From: Triatoma infestans
Taxonomy: Eukaryota > Arthropoda > Insecta > Hemiptera > Reduviidae
Assembly (NCBI GenBank): GCA_011037195.1
Contig: JAAEAF010002385.1
Span: 1-64,000, forward strand
Length of the DNA stretch: 64,000 nt
Reading direction: 5' to 3'
How positions within the stretch are numbered: the stretch's first letter is position 1; each line of letters starts with the position of its first letter. This document shows, piece by piece, positions 20,327 to 32,235 of this stretch. The notes below the pieces were generated by a model. The model saw only the letters and a list, made by a program, of their open reading frames with translations, searched no databases and was not told the origin of the DNA. The position numbers and the translations under genes were made by a program.

Positions 20327-20750
20327 TACTTTCACTCACTCCTAACCGGAACTATTGCGATCATGTCAAGTTTACGAAAAAAAAGTGTTTTCACCGGAAA
20401 TACATGTTTTGAAGTCCTCTGAGTACGAAAAAAATGTTTGCAGCGACTGGTCTGTTTGTATATGTATATATTCAACAAATATCTCAAAAATGAAAAGTCA
20501 GTAGTATGATCGTACCTATTATCACTACATTTACACGAAGGCCTCAGGTAAAATCCATCAACCGAACATTGCGACTTTGTTTCCCCCCTCCCCCCAATTG
20601 TTCGTGATTTCCTCGCAAAAAAAATTTCCACAATTTTCTTGAAACTTCATACATCATGTAATTACAGAAATATCTATCACTTTTATTTGTACAAATTTTT
20701 CCAAAAAGATTGATTTTAAGAGAAATTAGTATGAGTGGTTCATACCAGAT
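20327..20750 (+). repeat. family C, second subtype, internally shortened
   Basis: The left end ACTTTCACTCACTCC and the block TTTTCACCGGAAATACATG are present, then the diagnostic CATCAACCGAACATTGCGAC. A right end GTATGAGTGGTTCATACCAG follows, in which base changes in the hairpin stem are compensated (GTATGA with TCATAC). The copy is only about 420 bp, so most of the internal modules are missing. Confidence 0.8.
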
Positions 20751-21221
20751 CTATTCTGTAGTTTAATATGTACAACCTAAGCCGTTAAAAGTTTCATCCT
20801 AATTCACAATTGCGCAGAAGATTTTGATAACAAGTATTCCGGTCTCCCATGCCCCCAAAATTGTAGAATTATTATAACCAGTTTCGAATTAATTATGGAA
20901 CAAAAGATGGCAAACAGGACAAAATTCTATACAATTCATCAAAATAAAAATTTATTTTCACAAAGATCCGTGAAATTATGACTGGTAACTTTAAATATTA
21001 GAAATTAATGATTAATAAAAATAAATATTTGAAAAATAACTGTCATTAATAACATCGATGAACCATCAATAAATATTCTTAGTAAATTAAATGATCTATA
21101 TTACTAAAAAGTTCATACCTGTTCGCGTACTTCCTGAATGAATGAAAATTACAATATTGTAATAAAACATCAATAATTAATCATGATATATTAATCGATA
21201 TTAAAATTTTGAAAAAGTTTT

Positions 21222-21737
21222 TACTTTCTTTTACTAATAATAGTAAGAGGAAGTGTTGCGGTCGTGTCAGATTTTCAAAATTTAGTTTGCACCGGAAATA
21301 CATGTTTTAAGGTCCCCTGAGTCCAAAAAGTGGATGTGTGTGATATGAATATCTCAAAAACGATAAGTGCAGGAAGCTCCAACTTAGTATTCCGTTTAGA
21401 ACTGCATCAAACACGAAGATTTCAGGCAAAATTCATCAACAGGAAGTGCCACTTTGGTAAATGATTTTTTTTTCAGTGTTTTGTAATTTCCTCAAAAACG
21501 GCTCCACCGATTTTCTTCAAAAGTGGAGTACCAACTTCACATACAAAGAGCTAACACTATTATCTGAAACATTTTCCCGGAAAAATTCATTTAATGGCAC
21601 TTTTGTGGAGGGATGGGGGGGTTAGGTTTCTTCTACAGTGCTATTTCAGTTATTACACAATTCTATCATCCAAATAATATTAATTAGAATTAAATATGTT
21701 CTCGAAATCCCGAGTTTGAAGAAAAGCGGATGATCGG
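21222..21737 (+). repeat. family C, right end replaced
   Basis: It runs from ACTTTCTTTTACTAATAATA through GTCCCCTGAGTCC, CAACAGGAAGTGCCACTTTG and the GGAGGGATGGGGGGGTTAGG module to GAGTTTGAAGAAAAGCGGA near 21735. A TTAGGT-rich repeat (family D) takes over at that point. Confidence 0.85.
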
Positions 21738-22010
21738 AAGGTATGATAGGTTAGCTTATGTTAGGTTACTTTAAGTTAAGTTAGCTTAGGTAAGGTTAAG
21801 ATAAGTGAAGTTACCTTAGGGTAGGTTAGGTTTTGTTAGGGTAGGTTAGGTGTTAGGCACCCACAGGCAAGTTCTAGCTGATCATTTCTACAAATTATTC
21901 ACACTTACACACTTATTTTACACTTCATAGACGATCTACATTCATTCCATAAGGAGACGCCACAGATTTTTTAAGTCGCACTGGAATTGGTTTTATAATC
22001 CCCCTTCATC
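21738..22010 (+). repeat. family D, copy 1: degenerate TTAGGT tract plus unique tail
   Basis: A tract of about 110 bp with units such as GGTTAGGTT, GGTTACTTTAAG and GGTAAGGTT is followed by GGCACCCACAGGCAAGTTCT. A shared segment of about 140 bp then ends AAGTCGCACTGGAATTGG and GGTTTTATAATC. The same order, inverted, occurs at 37445-37875. TTAGG is the common insect telomere unit, but the tract is short, irregular and internal, so it is a dispersed repeat and not a telomere. Confidence 0.8.
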
Positions 22011-23110
22011 GATATCAACATATTTTATTTTTATATTATTTATGTAGTAATCGTATGTAATGGTGCATATTGGTTAGGTTGTACTTTCGTGGATCTGTCA
22101 AACGATTGTAACTATGTGAATTGTAGTAGGAGAAAATTGTGTGATTTTCACAACAGATTTTTTCAATTCTTTTTTTTTGTCAGATACATATATCTCTCTA
22201 GAATATTTTTTTCTGCTTTTTCTCTTCTTTTTTTCGTTTTTGAGTTTTTTGATTTTGATGATTGGGAATTCTGTGGTCAAGAAAAAAAAAATTCGTCCCA
22301 ATTCTATTAATTCGGATGAAAATTCTAAAGAAAAAGGAAAAATAATCAAAATAATTTAATTAAATTTTTCCAAAAATGCTTGGCAATATATTATGAAGAA
22401 TTCACGAAAAACTGTACAGTTTTCTCAGAACCAATTAACAATATAACGGTAGGGGAACGCCAAATTTTAAGTACAAGGAAAAACATGAATTTCCCCCATC
22501 CGTACCCAGCCGACGATTATAAACACTGTCCCAGAGGGGACCTAGTGTCGAGAAAAACTATAGAGTACAAGTAGCAGAGTAAAATAAATGGCTTCCATTG
22601 CAGGGAATTTATACTACGCTGGAAATTCTTGGAAAACATAACACCGTGCCTGACTCGGGTGGTAAGGGTAGGTGTTGGGGAGTGACCAAGTAGTTGGTGT
22701 TCTGTGTTGTGGCGGCATGTCGTATATCCCCTCCAGGTCCCATTTGCAAACATTATTGCGACTCCTAAAACTTTGTATATATATATCATTGTGAGGGACA
22801 GAGGTAGGGGTGATTTATTGTAAATTATTCCCATTGTTATAGAGATATTTATCTATTCTTATTTATTTAGTTTTTCATAAAATTTATATTATAATTTTAT
22901 TTATAGAATTTAAACTTTGTTTTGTTTTTAAACAAACAGATTTTGTCACTAAATTTCAACATTTTTATATCACACTTCTTAAAATTGTGATCTTCAACAT
23001 TGTCACCAATCGAATAGAAACTTTTCCTCTTCTTTTTTCAGTTTGTCGCCATTTTTTCAAAAATGTCACCAGCAATATTCGCCAATTTTCCCTCACTTTA
23101 ATACAGACCT
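22011..23110. other. unassigned region with small open frames
   Basis: The plus-strand frame at 22380-22574 and the minus-strand frame at 22517-22834 have no domain or family that I recognise. The frame at 22089-22359 and its antisense are low-complexity. No promoter or splice evidence was found. Confidence 0.35.
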
Positions 23111-23114
23111 ATAA

Positions 23115-23345
23115 GACTTTTTTTCTTTAATTGAGTTGCTAGAATTCTAGGTTTTAAAAAAAAAATGGTAAACCAGAATTACGACTTTACCGAATAAGGT
23201 AGTTTAGTTTTTAAAGAATTTCTCAAAAACGGCTGCCAATGATTTTGTATAAACTCAAAACACTAATTGCAAATATTTACACCCTCTCGTCTAGGATTTG
23301 AAATAGTTTATCGGAGAAATTGATTTTAGCTTGGAAGAGGCCTTT
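23115..23345 (+). repeat. family C fragment, second subtype
   Basis: TAAACCAGAATTACGACTTT, then TTTCTCAAAAACGGCTGCCA, ACTAATTGCAAATATTTACA and AGAAATTGATTTTAG follow the order of the second internal module at 26520-26690. Confidence 0.55.
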
Positions 23346-24555
23346 GGTTAAATATGGGCATACTATTTATAAATAAATTAATTAATTAATTAAATAAATT
23401 ACATACAATTAAATTAAATAAAACAAAATAAAATTAATTTATTGTTATACACGCTTTTTTGTTTATTTATTAAACACTGATGTTTATTTGATTTATTCTG
23501 TATTTTTGTGCACATTTCTTTCAAATGATGTCGTATTATTATTCAGCGTAATGCTGGGAATTATATTTGCAAAGCTATAAATTTTGCATTTACTTAAGAA
23601 ACCAAAAAAATTGTCGTAACATGTGGCAGATATCCGCAGACCTTTAAAAATTGTCGCCGATCAATAGCGACTGATAATTACTTCTCCAAGAAATAGGAAT
23701 GACGCCTGTGGATGTCAGGACAATAGAGACTGTCCCTACTATTCTTTGCCTAAATCGTGATTTTTTGTTTTTAATGAAATAAAATTAGAAAATAATAAAC
23801 ACAATTTCATCTCAGACAGTAGACAAAAAAAAAAAATAAATAAAAATAAAAAAATACAAAAAATTTGATGGACAAGCAAAATAGTTTTATTTTTTTTTTT
23901 GGACAAAAGCTGCTGTTTACAGAATCTGTGGTCCAGTGTTCTTATAACCGTTAAAACAGTTTTTTTTTTTTGTTAATATAACGCTTTTATAGCTACAGAC
24001 ACAAAGTACAATATAAAATCAAACAACTAAAATCTTTAGTGCAGTTCAGTGTAAACGATTTTGTGGTCAAAGGCAGTGGTCAAAGGGAGTGGATAAATAT
24101 CCTCTTGTTGCCAAAATATTCGCTCCCCTTTTCAGTCTACTTCTTGTTATATATAGTATATCTAGGATATTATATCTAGTTCGGTTGTTCTTGTCTAGTA
24201 GATCTAGCCTTCGCTGTAAGGGTGAATTCAAAGAGAATTTAAATTAATCTGATGTAAAACAAACATCATTTTCTCTTAGTGCAATTAATACAATTAAGTG
24301 TAATAGATAAATTCTCTATTAAACTGAGTTTATTCAATGTTTGGTTGGTCTAATCAACTTAACTTGGATAACAAGTGAAATATATGTGTAACTCTGGGAG
24401 AAACTATAAATTTATTCTTATATTGTTTCTATTAAATATAAATTAACAAAAATTACATTTTTGTGTTATAAGAAACTTTGGAGTTCTTGAACGTTAGGTG
24501 AACAATGACAAACAGATAGGAAGATTAGAATATCTTCAGATACAGTGAAAGGAAT
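23346..24555. other. AT-rich stretch, nothing recognised
   Basis: No supported gene is present, only A- and T-runs at 23826-23880 and 23889-23970. Confidence 0.5.
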
Positions 24556-24559
24556 TTCC

Positions 24560-24890
24560 CTTCCTTCCACTCTTCAATGGGAATCTTTTCAGCAACCTTT
24601 TCTCGTTATAACCTATTCAGATCTTTTTTAGTTACAACCTGGCCCAGACAGGTCTTGAACTGTGCTCTCTCCACTTCCTCCTCATTTCTATGTTTTTCTC
24701 GAAAAAACTGGTCGTTTATTCCACAGAAAGAGAGATGCAGCGCCTTTCCTTACCAGGAAGTAGGGCCATCTCATTTCCTTCCACGCTAAGATGCCCTGAC
24801 ACCCAAAATTCCTGCTCAGATCATTGAATTTGCCGTGACATTCTCACGCTATTTTTTGAACTGATGACAATGAGTCAGCGCTTTAGTGGC
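24560..24890 (-). pseudogene. RNase H fragment of a non-LTR retrotransposon
   Basis: Read on the minus strand in shifting frames, 24880 down to 24760 gives ATKALTHCHQFKK, like the helix after the DSQ catalytic motif. VSGHLSVEGNEMA follows, like the GH...GNE.AD end of RNase H. The rest, toward 24570, reads like the post-RNase H linker. Stops and frameshifts are frequent and no other domain is present. The call rests on the two motifs being in the right order and spacing. Confidence 0.5.
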
Positions 24891-24984
24891 TAGCTAACTA
24901 ACGGATAGGATTACAATCTCCTGATTCTGATATTTCCTATCGAGATTAAACTGGACCAAACTGGAATTTACGCCTAGAAGATGC

Positions 24985-25432
24985 TGGGAAAACGCCTCTA
25001 AAACGATTTTCTTTAAACTAAGTATATAAACTACACATATAAAGCTACAACTTTTATTTGAAAAATTTCTCCGGGTAAACTCATTTAAGAGGGCTTTTTT
25101 AAAGAGGAGGGGTAGAGTTATGTTTTCCTATAAAATGCTAATTGATTATACAATTCTACCATCTAAACAAAATTAATTACAAATAAATAGATTGCCAAAA
25201 TTTCGAGTTTCAACAAAATTAGCAAAACGGAAGTGCATTTTTACTAAGTAATTATTTCAGTTTTCGCGATTTTTTTCATAAAAACATGGACGAATTTCAT
25301 TAAATTTGGTATACCATCTATAAAATTTGTCAATTGTATTTGTCAATTTGTAATTGTAAATTACAAACTTGTAAACTGCAGTGAGAGAAAGTTAGGTGAG
25401 TGTTTCACGCCAGATTTTTTTTTTTTTTTAAG
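24985..25432 (+). repeat. family C, 3' part, 5'-truncated
   Basis: It starts inside the second internal module (CTAAAACGATTTTCTTTAAA, CTCCGGGTAAACTC, GAGGAGGGGTAGAGTTATG). It runs through AAAACGGAAGTGCATTTTTA to the right end AGTGAGAGAAAGTTAGGTGA, the hairpin and CCAGATTTTTT. Confidence 0.85.
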
Positions 25433-25794
25433 GTCTGACAATTTGGAAAACCAGTTTTATATTATTAGATTGTACTATGTCGTATATTGACGACCCGCAT
25501 TACATATATGTACTGCGGTTGTGTATTTAGGAGCAGTGTTTGATGTGAACTTGGAAGACTGTCTGTTTGGTTTGAGAACAAATGCACTCTTTATCATTAA
25601 TAAATAACATTCATGAAGTTTGCAGTTTATTTTAATTCAATTTGATTCCTCTGAAAATTTGGGAAAAAACTTATTTACGTAATTGTAGATTTCGCAAGTG
25701 ATTTGCTATAATTAAATACTTTTGCCATGTGAGATTTATGATATTAATTATTCACCAATAACTCATTATTTTAAGGTCCTTTAAATGTAAATTG

Positions 25795-25927
25795 TTGTCT
25801 GTACTCCTACTAAGTGAGGAATTATTGCCACATTTTCGAAATTGTGTTTTCACTGGAAATACATGTTTTGTGGTCGACTGAATACGAAAAAATAAATGTT
25901 TTTAGCGAAGGATTTGTGTGAGTCTCG

Positions 25928-25968
<41 letters not shown>

Positions 25969-26100
25969 TATCTTACATATTACATGTATTGTAACTAACA
26001 CATATTTACAATCAATATAATAATAACTTCTATAAAAAATGAATTCAATAAAAATCAAAGTAACTCTGTCATTCTGTGTGTATGTGTATGTTTGTATGTG

Positions 26101-26136
<36 letters not shown>

Positions 26137-26805
26137 GCTTAACAGAATATCACAAAAATGAAAAGTTGCAGGAAGCTCGAACTTGGTATTACCTTTAGGT
26201 ACTACAACCATATCAGACACGAAGAATTCGGACAAAATCCATCAACCGGAATGTAAGTTTACTGAATGTTTTTTTTTTTTGTTTTTCGTGATTTTCTCAA
26301 AAACGATTCAAACGATTTTCTTTTAACTTCATATACTAGGTACACACATAAATACCTTTCACTTTTATTTGAAACATTTCCCCGCGAAAATTGGTTTTAA
26401 GGAGTTTCTGGGAGAAACAGTAGCGTTATGCCATTTCAGTATATGATTTTATCATCTACATAATATTAACATACATTAGAAGTATTGATAGAATAATTCC
26501 AAATTTGAAGAAAAGTAGTTATGGAAGTATAACTTTATAGAATAGGTTTGTGTGTTTCTTGGGGAGAATTTTCTCGAAATCGTCTATAACGATTTCCTTT
26601 AAACTTGATATGCTGACGTCACAGATAAAAAAGTATCTTTTTTATCCGAAACATTATTTTGAAAAAATTGATTTTAGTGGAGTATTGGGGGGGGGGGGGG
26701 TCAATTACTTTAAATTTAAATTTTCAAAAGTTTCCTTAGCTTTTTTTTTTGGTATCAATTGAAGTAAGAAAAAGTCGTGTGAGAGCTTCACACCAAATTT
26801 TTACT
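25795..26805 (+). repeat. family C, second subtype, full-length
   Basis: It runs from a degraded left end (CTCCTACTAAGTGAGGAA) to the right end GTAAGAAAAAGTCGTGTGAG, AGCTTCACACCAAATTTTT. Two GT microsatellites (about 25930-25966 and 26075-26135) are separated by about 110 bp of AT-rich DNA. This subtype is marked by TATCAGACACGAAGAATTCG and ATCCATCAACCGGAATG, and by modules with GAAAATTGGTTTTAAGG and a G run near 26688-26700. Confidence 0.82.
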
Positions 26806-27955
26806 TCTTTTTTTCGAATGATTTTCTACCAAAAAGTATATTAATTTTATATTTCGGGGAGTATATCTATAGTTCAAGGAATTGTGCTATATATTTTGAA
26901 TTTTCTTGATCTTCATCAAATACGGCAAAGAAAATTGGTCAACGTATTCCCATTTAACTGGATATATTGTACCAGTTTGTTACAATTTTTTTTTTGTTTC
27001 ATGTAATAGCCTTCTTGATGGAAAGGTTGCTAGTGTATCGTTTAGCCAGTTGTCCATCTGGCTAACTTCTTAAATTTTATTCCACGCGATGTTTTTTCTT
27101 TTTGTTTTGTTTTGGAAACAGGTAGTAATGGCTGCGTGGTCAAGTCCTGAGAATATACTAGATATGGACAAATTTCTCAGCACAAACAATTTCAAACATA
27201 AACTGGATTTGTCGTACCGCAACTTCCCATTCAAATGCGTCAGTAACTGTCCAAATGATAAGACTTAACAGACTGCCGCTATCGGTACCAGAAAAACAAA
27301 GCATGCAAAAATCTGTTTATGAATCACAGTCTTGCAGTTGAAGGCTTTAAATTTCCAAACGCAAAGAGTTTGATTCCCTGTACTTTAGGACACTTCTCAA
27401 CTTTACAGAATAGATGTTTGATTTTTTTTTTTTTTTAATTTTCTCGACAATGACTGCAATGATTTGCTGTTAACTTGGAATACTAATTGCACGGATAAAT
27501 CGCTTGAAACATAGTCCCGCGAAAATTGCTTTTGAAGGGTTCTGCGGAATCCGTTACTTATGTTTCAAGTGATAAGTTAGAGTTTGTGCAATGTTTTAGC
27601 GCTGTCTTTTGGAATAGTGTAAACATAAGCAATTTCTATCTGCCATTCTAGCCCAGCGAATACAGTACTCAACCCTACCATCTCTAGACTATTTTTAGGT
27701 TCGACTGATTCCAAGTTCATGTCAAGTCGTTTGAATGTTTCACATCAGTTTTTAACTCTTGACTGTTGGTTTTTAAGCTCTTGATTTTTAGACTGACTTA
27801 TGCTCTTGAAATTGCCGTACTATCAATTTTTTGCACCTCATTTGTTAGGTGCATGGCGCAAGCAATATAGAAGTGTATTTATTCCATTACAGTGTTCCAA
27901 GTACTGTGTTACATTACACATTCCAAGTACTTTTGGATAGTACCCATATAGATAA
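26806..27955. other. mostly unassigned, with family C scraps
   Basis: A family C second-subtype scrap lies at about 27395-27550 (CTTTACAGAATAGATG, TTAACTTGGAATACTAATTG). A right-end-like CAAGTCGTTTGAATGTTTC lies near 27724. The rest holds no recognised feature. Confidence 0.4.
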
Positions 27956-28273
27956 ACTCTGGTTTACCGATACATACTCACTTTACAGGCGACCACATTC
28001 TTTTTACAAACACTGAGAGCCACAATAGAATCACTTAAAAGTCGAAGGGAATTCGTCCTTATTCTCACTTCTTCTATTTATCGATGTGTGAATGGCGGTA
28101 TTAGATTTCCCACTAAATTGCTATTTCAATATATTTTTGCGCCACAACATCTCGTGATATTTACTCCAAATGAACGTGTAATCATGTACCAAACATGTAA
28201 TCATGCACCAAATTTGAAGCAAATCACCCAATTGGATATTGAAAAATTCACTAAGGGATTATTATTATACTGA
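27956..28273 (+). other. open frame of about 105 codons, no recognised family
   Basis: The frame is open from after a TAA at 27953-27955 to the TGA at 28271-28273, but without an ATG near its start. Its translation (for example TLRATIESLKSRREFV, then NGGIRFPTKLLFQY) is compositionally protein-like. I recognise no motif. It could be a degraded transposon frame or a chance open frame. I do not call it a gene. Confidence 0.2.
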
Positions 28274-29089
28274 TATACTTATAGAATATTAAACACATTA
28301 TTAATATGAATTATTAATATCTGGATATTAATTACTGCTTTTAATAATAGATTATTGATTGTTAGTAATTAACTCTCGACATTATTGTGCAATGATGAAT
28401 TTCTTAGCTTAATTTAGAGAATACTTGTGTATTGTATGGATAAGTTATTTTAATATGTAAAGCACTCTGATTAGATACTTTCGTAGAACTTTTCTTAATT
28501 TCTTCCAAATTGCAGACATCTCTTACTAAAAAAAAAAAAAATGAAATTTTCCAAATCCTTGTGAGATAAACATAAAACAAAATATATTTAAAAATATAAC
28601 TTTTTAATTTTTCCTATTGAAGTATTATGTCGTTTCAGAATTCCAAAATGAAATCTCTGCTTTAGAAATTACAGAGACATTCCGTATATTTTAAGCTGTA
28701 CATTATAATACATTTACAAAAATAGGGCGTCTTCTTTTTCTGCCAGTGCACTGACATTTTAGAGCATATGAAGCCCGAAGTAGAGTTCTAAGTGTCAGTA
28801 TGTGGATTTTTCCCATCTTCGTTAAAATTTGGCGTACGGAAGTGGCACCTACATCGCCTATCTTTTTTTTTTTTTTTTTTTTGTTGGAGATACAATCAGT
28901 CTCTGGTATAATATTTAGTTGAGGAATTTCCCAACATCTTACCTCTTCCATCCTATTCCCTTTCCCCCTTATGTGTTCAACATGAGGATTTCAGAGACTG
29001 TGCCGTAGTCCTTGTGCCTAGGCAACAAATCCAAAACAGTTTATATTATTGCTATGATGATTATTATTACAGCACCAAGAGTTCGCAAG
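28274..29089. other. AT-rich stretch, nothing recognised
   Basis: No supported gene is seen. A T run at 28862-28882 creates a lysine-rich antisense frame that I reject. Confidence 0.45.
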
Positions 29090-30150
29090 AGTTAGAGAGG
29101 AAACATACATAGTAATCGAGTGATAGCACTTCGCAAAAAAGAACACTTACTCACTTATTCATTCGCTAGAAACTCGCGAGCAAGTCACGAGACATTGGCG
29201 ACTGAATCATCAGGGAAAGAGAGGCGACGAAGAAGAGGGTTATATTGTGTGGTTAAGGAGTGCTGGAATTTCTAATTTCGGATTTGGGTCAAATATGGAA
29301 GGGAATGGAATATTGAAGTCATTATGAATGGTTACTTTCGGACACATAGTAAGCAGCATTGACGATTGTGGATTGTAAAGTTTGGATTCTTAGAAGGTTG
29401 GAACGCTTGGCAGAACCCCATAGTTCGACTCTGTGGTCTATATTGGTTAATTAGAGTATTTTATATGAATCGTTTTTTATAGTGACAGTCGAGATCTGTT
29501 GTCTAGTAGTCTTTTCAGATGTCTATAATGTATTTTCAGTTCTTATCGCTTAAGTCGTGTGTCCATGTTAGTATGTTATCGTTGTACAATCCAAGATAGT
29601 GGACGATGTCGGAGGTTTGGAGAGAAGTTCGGTTATAATATAGAGGAGGGAGAGTTATTCTTCTAAGGGTGAATGAAATTTGCTGGCATTTGCTCTCATT
29701 TATTTTTATTTTCCATGTGCGGAACCATTTCTCTAACTTTGAGAGGTGGTTTTGCATGAAATTTACTGGATCTGGATCAGAGGAGAGGATAGCAGTATTA
29801 TCCGCATAGGTGACGAAGATAATCTTGGGATCTGTTGGGATATCTGTAGAGTATACTGCGGTCTTAACATGTTCCCTTCGGGACACCCGCCTCTGCACTA
29901 CAGAAATAATATAGAGAGGATTCTACATTACCTGAAAGTAACGATCGGGAAGGTATGATTTGAGGATTAGGTAAAATGTATAGGGAAACAACGCTCTTTA
30001 GCTTCCAGAGCAGCCCAGAGTGCCACACCTGATCAAAATCAGTAAATGGCAAGAGGGTAAGTATATCGCTGTTTCTCTTATCATCTATCCGTCGTATCCG
30101 CTGTGGATGCGAATTATTGAAACTCGGGCACAAGCGCCATTTCAAAAACT
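29090..30150 (-). pseudogene. Jockey-type reverse transcriptase relic
   Basis: Minus-strand frames carry the order typical of Jockey-clade RT. They show FDQVWHSGLLWKLK (palm A region, first aspartate context altered), AGVPKG, then TYADNTAILSSDPDP (the YADD box with the second Asp changed to Asn). HLSKLEKWFRTWKIKINESK and VHYLGL follow. Further 3', fragments such as INQYRPQSRTMGF and CVRKPFIMTSIF resemble the thumb region. There is a frameshift near 29880. The active-site change and frameshift make it inactive. The 5' end (ORF1, endonuclease) is absent. Confidence 0.8.
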
Positions 30151-30223
30151 CAATTGCTTGCAATGCGACTCGTAGAGGTACACGTAGTGTAAGTGGGGTC
30201 ATATCCCCAGTGTTCCATTTCAT

Positions 30224-30600
30224 AAGTTGAGCGGAAGAAGCTTAGTATATAAATTTAACCCCGGTCTCAGCCCATAGCTGGAAGTGCACTTGCGGAATAT
30301 GCATGGCATATCGGAGCCCGCTTTAGCCATATCTGATTTTTGATAATGGGCTATGACCACTTGGTGGTTTCACCTCACACGCTAGTTGGGTGTATTCAAT
30401 CTGCCCCAAGGGATGAAGCAGAGGTTGTTGCTTAAGCCACTTTTGCAGCAGACAGGATCTGCATAAAAGCTGCCAGGTTGAGCGATGCCAGGTAAAACGA
30501 ACCTTACGCTTGCTTTGAGAACTGGTACATCCAATATTATAGGATATGCCTTTAAAAGGATAATTTAGGTAAGGCCTTCATAAAAAAAAATAAATAAATA
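30224..30600. other. moderately GC-rich unassigned segment
   Basis: About 350 bp upstream of the Jockey relic has a more balanced composition than its surroundings, which suggests another mobile-element piece. It lacks any motif I recognise and I found no second copy in the window. Confidence 0.3.
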
Positions 30601-30621
30601 CAATAATAGTGATAACAATAT

Positions 30622-30840
30622 TAATAAATCAGTGGTTAGCGCACTAAAATCCCACGCGGAGGTCCCGATTCCAGTCCAGCCGTGCTGCCCTTAAATTTTC
30701 TCTTCCTAGGATCCTCTACAGCTCTCTGTCCGGTGATGGACAGTTTTGTCTGTAACAAGAGAACACTGTGCGGAAGCCGACAGTACCCAAGAAGGCTCCG
30801 GGAGGCAACGAGCATAGATGTTGACGCGCCTTAAATTAAA
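30622..30840 (+). mobile_element. tRNA-derived SINE, family B, copy 2
   Basis: The head has TCAGTGGTTAGCGC (A box) and GATTCCAGTCC (B box, about 30667-30677). The body has CTCTTCCTAGGATCCTCTAC, CGGTGATGGACAG and AAGGCTCCGGG, and ends TTGACGCGCC with an AAATTAAAAAA tail near 30840. It is in forward orientation and nearly complete. Confidence 0.88.
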
Positions 30841-30844
30841 AAAC

Positions 30845-31999
30845 AAATGAAATATTATTAAACAGTGAAAATTTAGTCACAATTTTCCAGTAAAGGAGGT
30901 AAAATTTTAAGAAAAATTTATAAAGTGAAATATCTCCAAAAAAGAAAAGAATTAAAAAAAGACATCGTTTAGCCGGGTAGTGGAGGGGAAGAGGAAGAAA
31001 ATAATGAAAGAATGTCTTGCAAAGAAACTCATTCCATGCAGGAGGTTTTTCTAAGCAGACAAGCAGCGACGCCGTCTTACAGACTACTATTGCTTAGGGG
31101 ATAACTCACGATGTAGTTTGCAAGAGACTGGAGAAGACCAGCAAGGGAAACTGTAGAAGTTGGATTAGTGGGAGTAAAAATATTGTGTGTGTGTGTGTGT
31201 ATGTATGTGTGTGTGTGTGTATACATACACTCAGAAAACATAGTATATATATACTCGTATTATAGCATGAAGCATTCATAGTCATTCATAAATAATCATA
31301 AATCATACAAGTAAATACATTATGATGACGTTGTTGTAGTGGGGAGAACAGACAGTGCTCCGGTCTTGTTGTTGTTGTTGTAGTGGAATGTCATCATCAT
31401 CATCATCTACATCATCATAGTCTCCAGTCTGTGGTGATGTTATGGTGGCATGGGCATGGGTAAAGAATAAAGAAGAAAATAGCACAGGAATAGCCGCCTC
31501 TCGTTGTAGAGGGATGTAGATATATGTTGAAGGAGCCTGGTGAAAAAGCGATTCATCTTGTACAGGCGACCGTAGTAGACAACCCTCACTTCTTCACTAT
31601 GCGGGAGCAATGGAACAAGGGAGCAAAAGATTTTGGTTGTATTAGGAGAAGCAGGAATAGATATGGAAGAGAAGAGAGATAGAGACAGACAGACCGACAG
31701 AGTAAGAGAGAGTGAGAGAGAATTGTGTAGGGGGGGAAGAATAGTAAGGACGTAGAAGAATGGTGGGACGAGTAGCTTAGCGCGCCCAAAACTATCAATC
31801 AACGGAGCCGCCAAAAGCATAGATTTCACAATATTTTGCTCAGACCATCCATTAATCATTGTTGCTTGCTGGTGGCAGTGTTAGTTTTGGTCTATATACT
31901 AAATACCACCAGGGTAACCAACTCTAAAATTGAAGGTTTTGGCAATACTGCGGCCAAATGAAGAGTTAATGTTCACTCGTTCGAACAAAATAGAAAAAA
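30845..31999. other. unassigned, with microsatellites
   Basis: A GT microsatellite at about 31181-31222, TTG/TCA trinucleotide repeats at 31366-31420 and GA-rich DNA at 31664-31730 are visible. The minus-strand frame at 31440-31859 is rich in L and S from the GA tract and I reject it as a gene. Confidence 0.5.
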
Positions 32000-32235
32000 A
32001 AATCTGGTATGAAACACTCACACGTTTTGCTCCACTTTATAGACAATTAGAAAAAACGGAACGGAAATTTCGTTTCGGATCCAATCGCTGATTGATAAAT
32101 AAAATATGGATGTTTGGAGATACTGTGTCCCATACACACTTGTACACACAGTACAACACAACATACAAACCATTCGCTGAGCAGGATGGTTCCTTAAGAA
32201 CTTTTAAGGATAAGATAAAAAAAATGAAATAAAAT
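32000..32235 (-). repeat. family C, internally deleted copy
   Basis: The right end (GTGTGAGTGTTTCATACCAG on the minus strand, near 32004-32023) is followed after only about 100 bp by the microsatellite-side block (GAGATACTGTG, CACACTTGTACACAC, CCATTCGCTGAG). The internal modules are deleted and the left end is vestigial. Confidence 0.55.

Noticed and set aside
21738..21850. Telomere (TTAGG repeats)
   Set aside because: The units are irregular, the tract is about 110 bp, it is internal, and a second copy is embedded in the same conserved segment elsewhere.
25822..26235. 137-codon minus-strand frame with threonine-histidine repeats
   Set aside because: It is the antisense of the two GT microsatellites and flanks of a family C copy.
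31303..31859. Leucine/serine-rich minus-strand protein
   Set aside because: The composition follows GA and trinucleotide repeats. No domain is visible.
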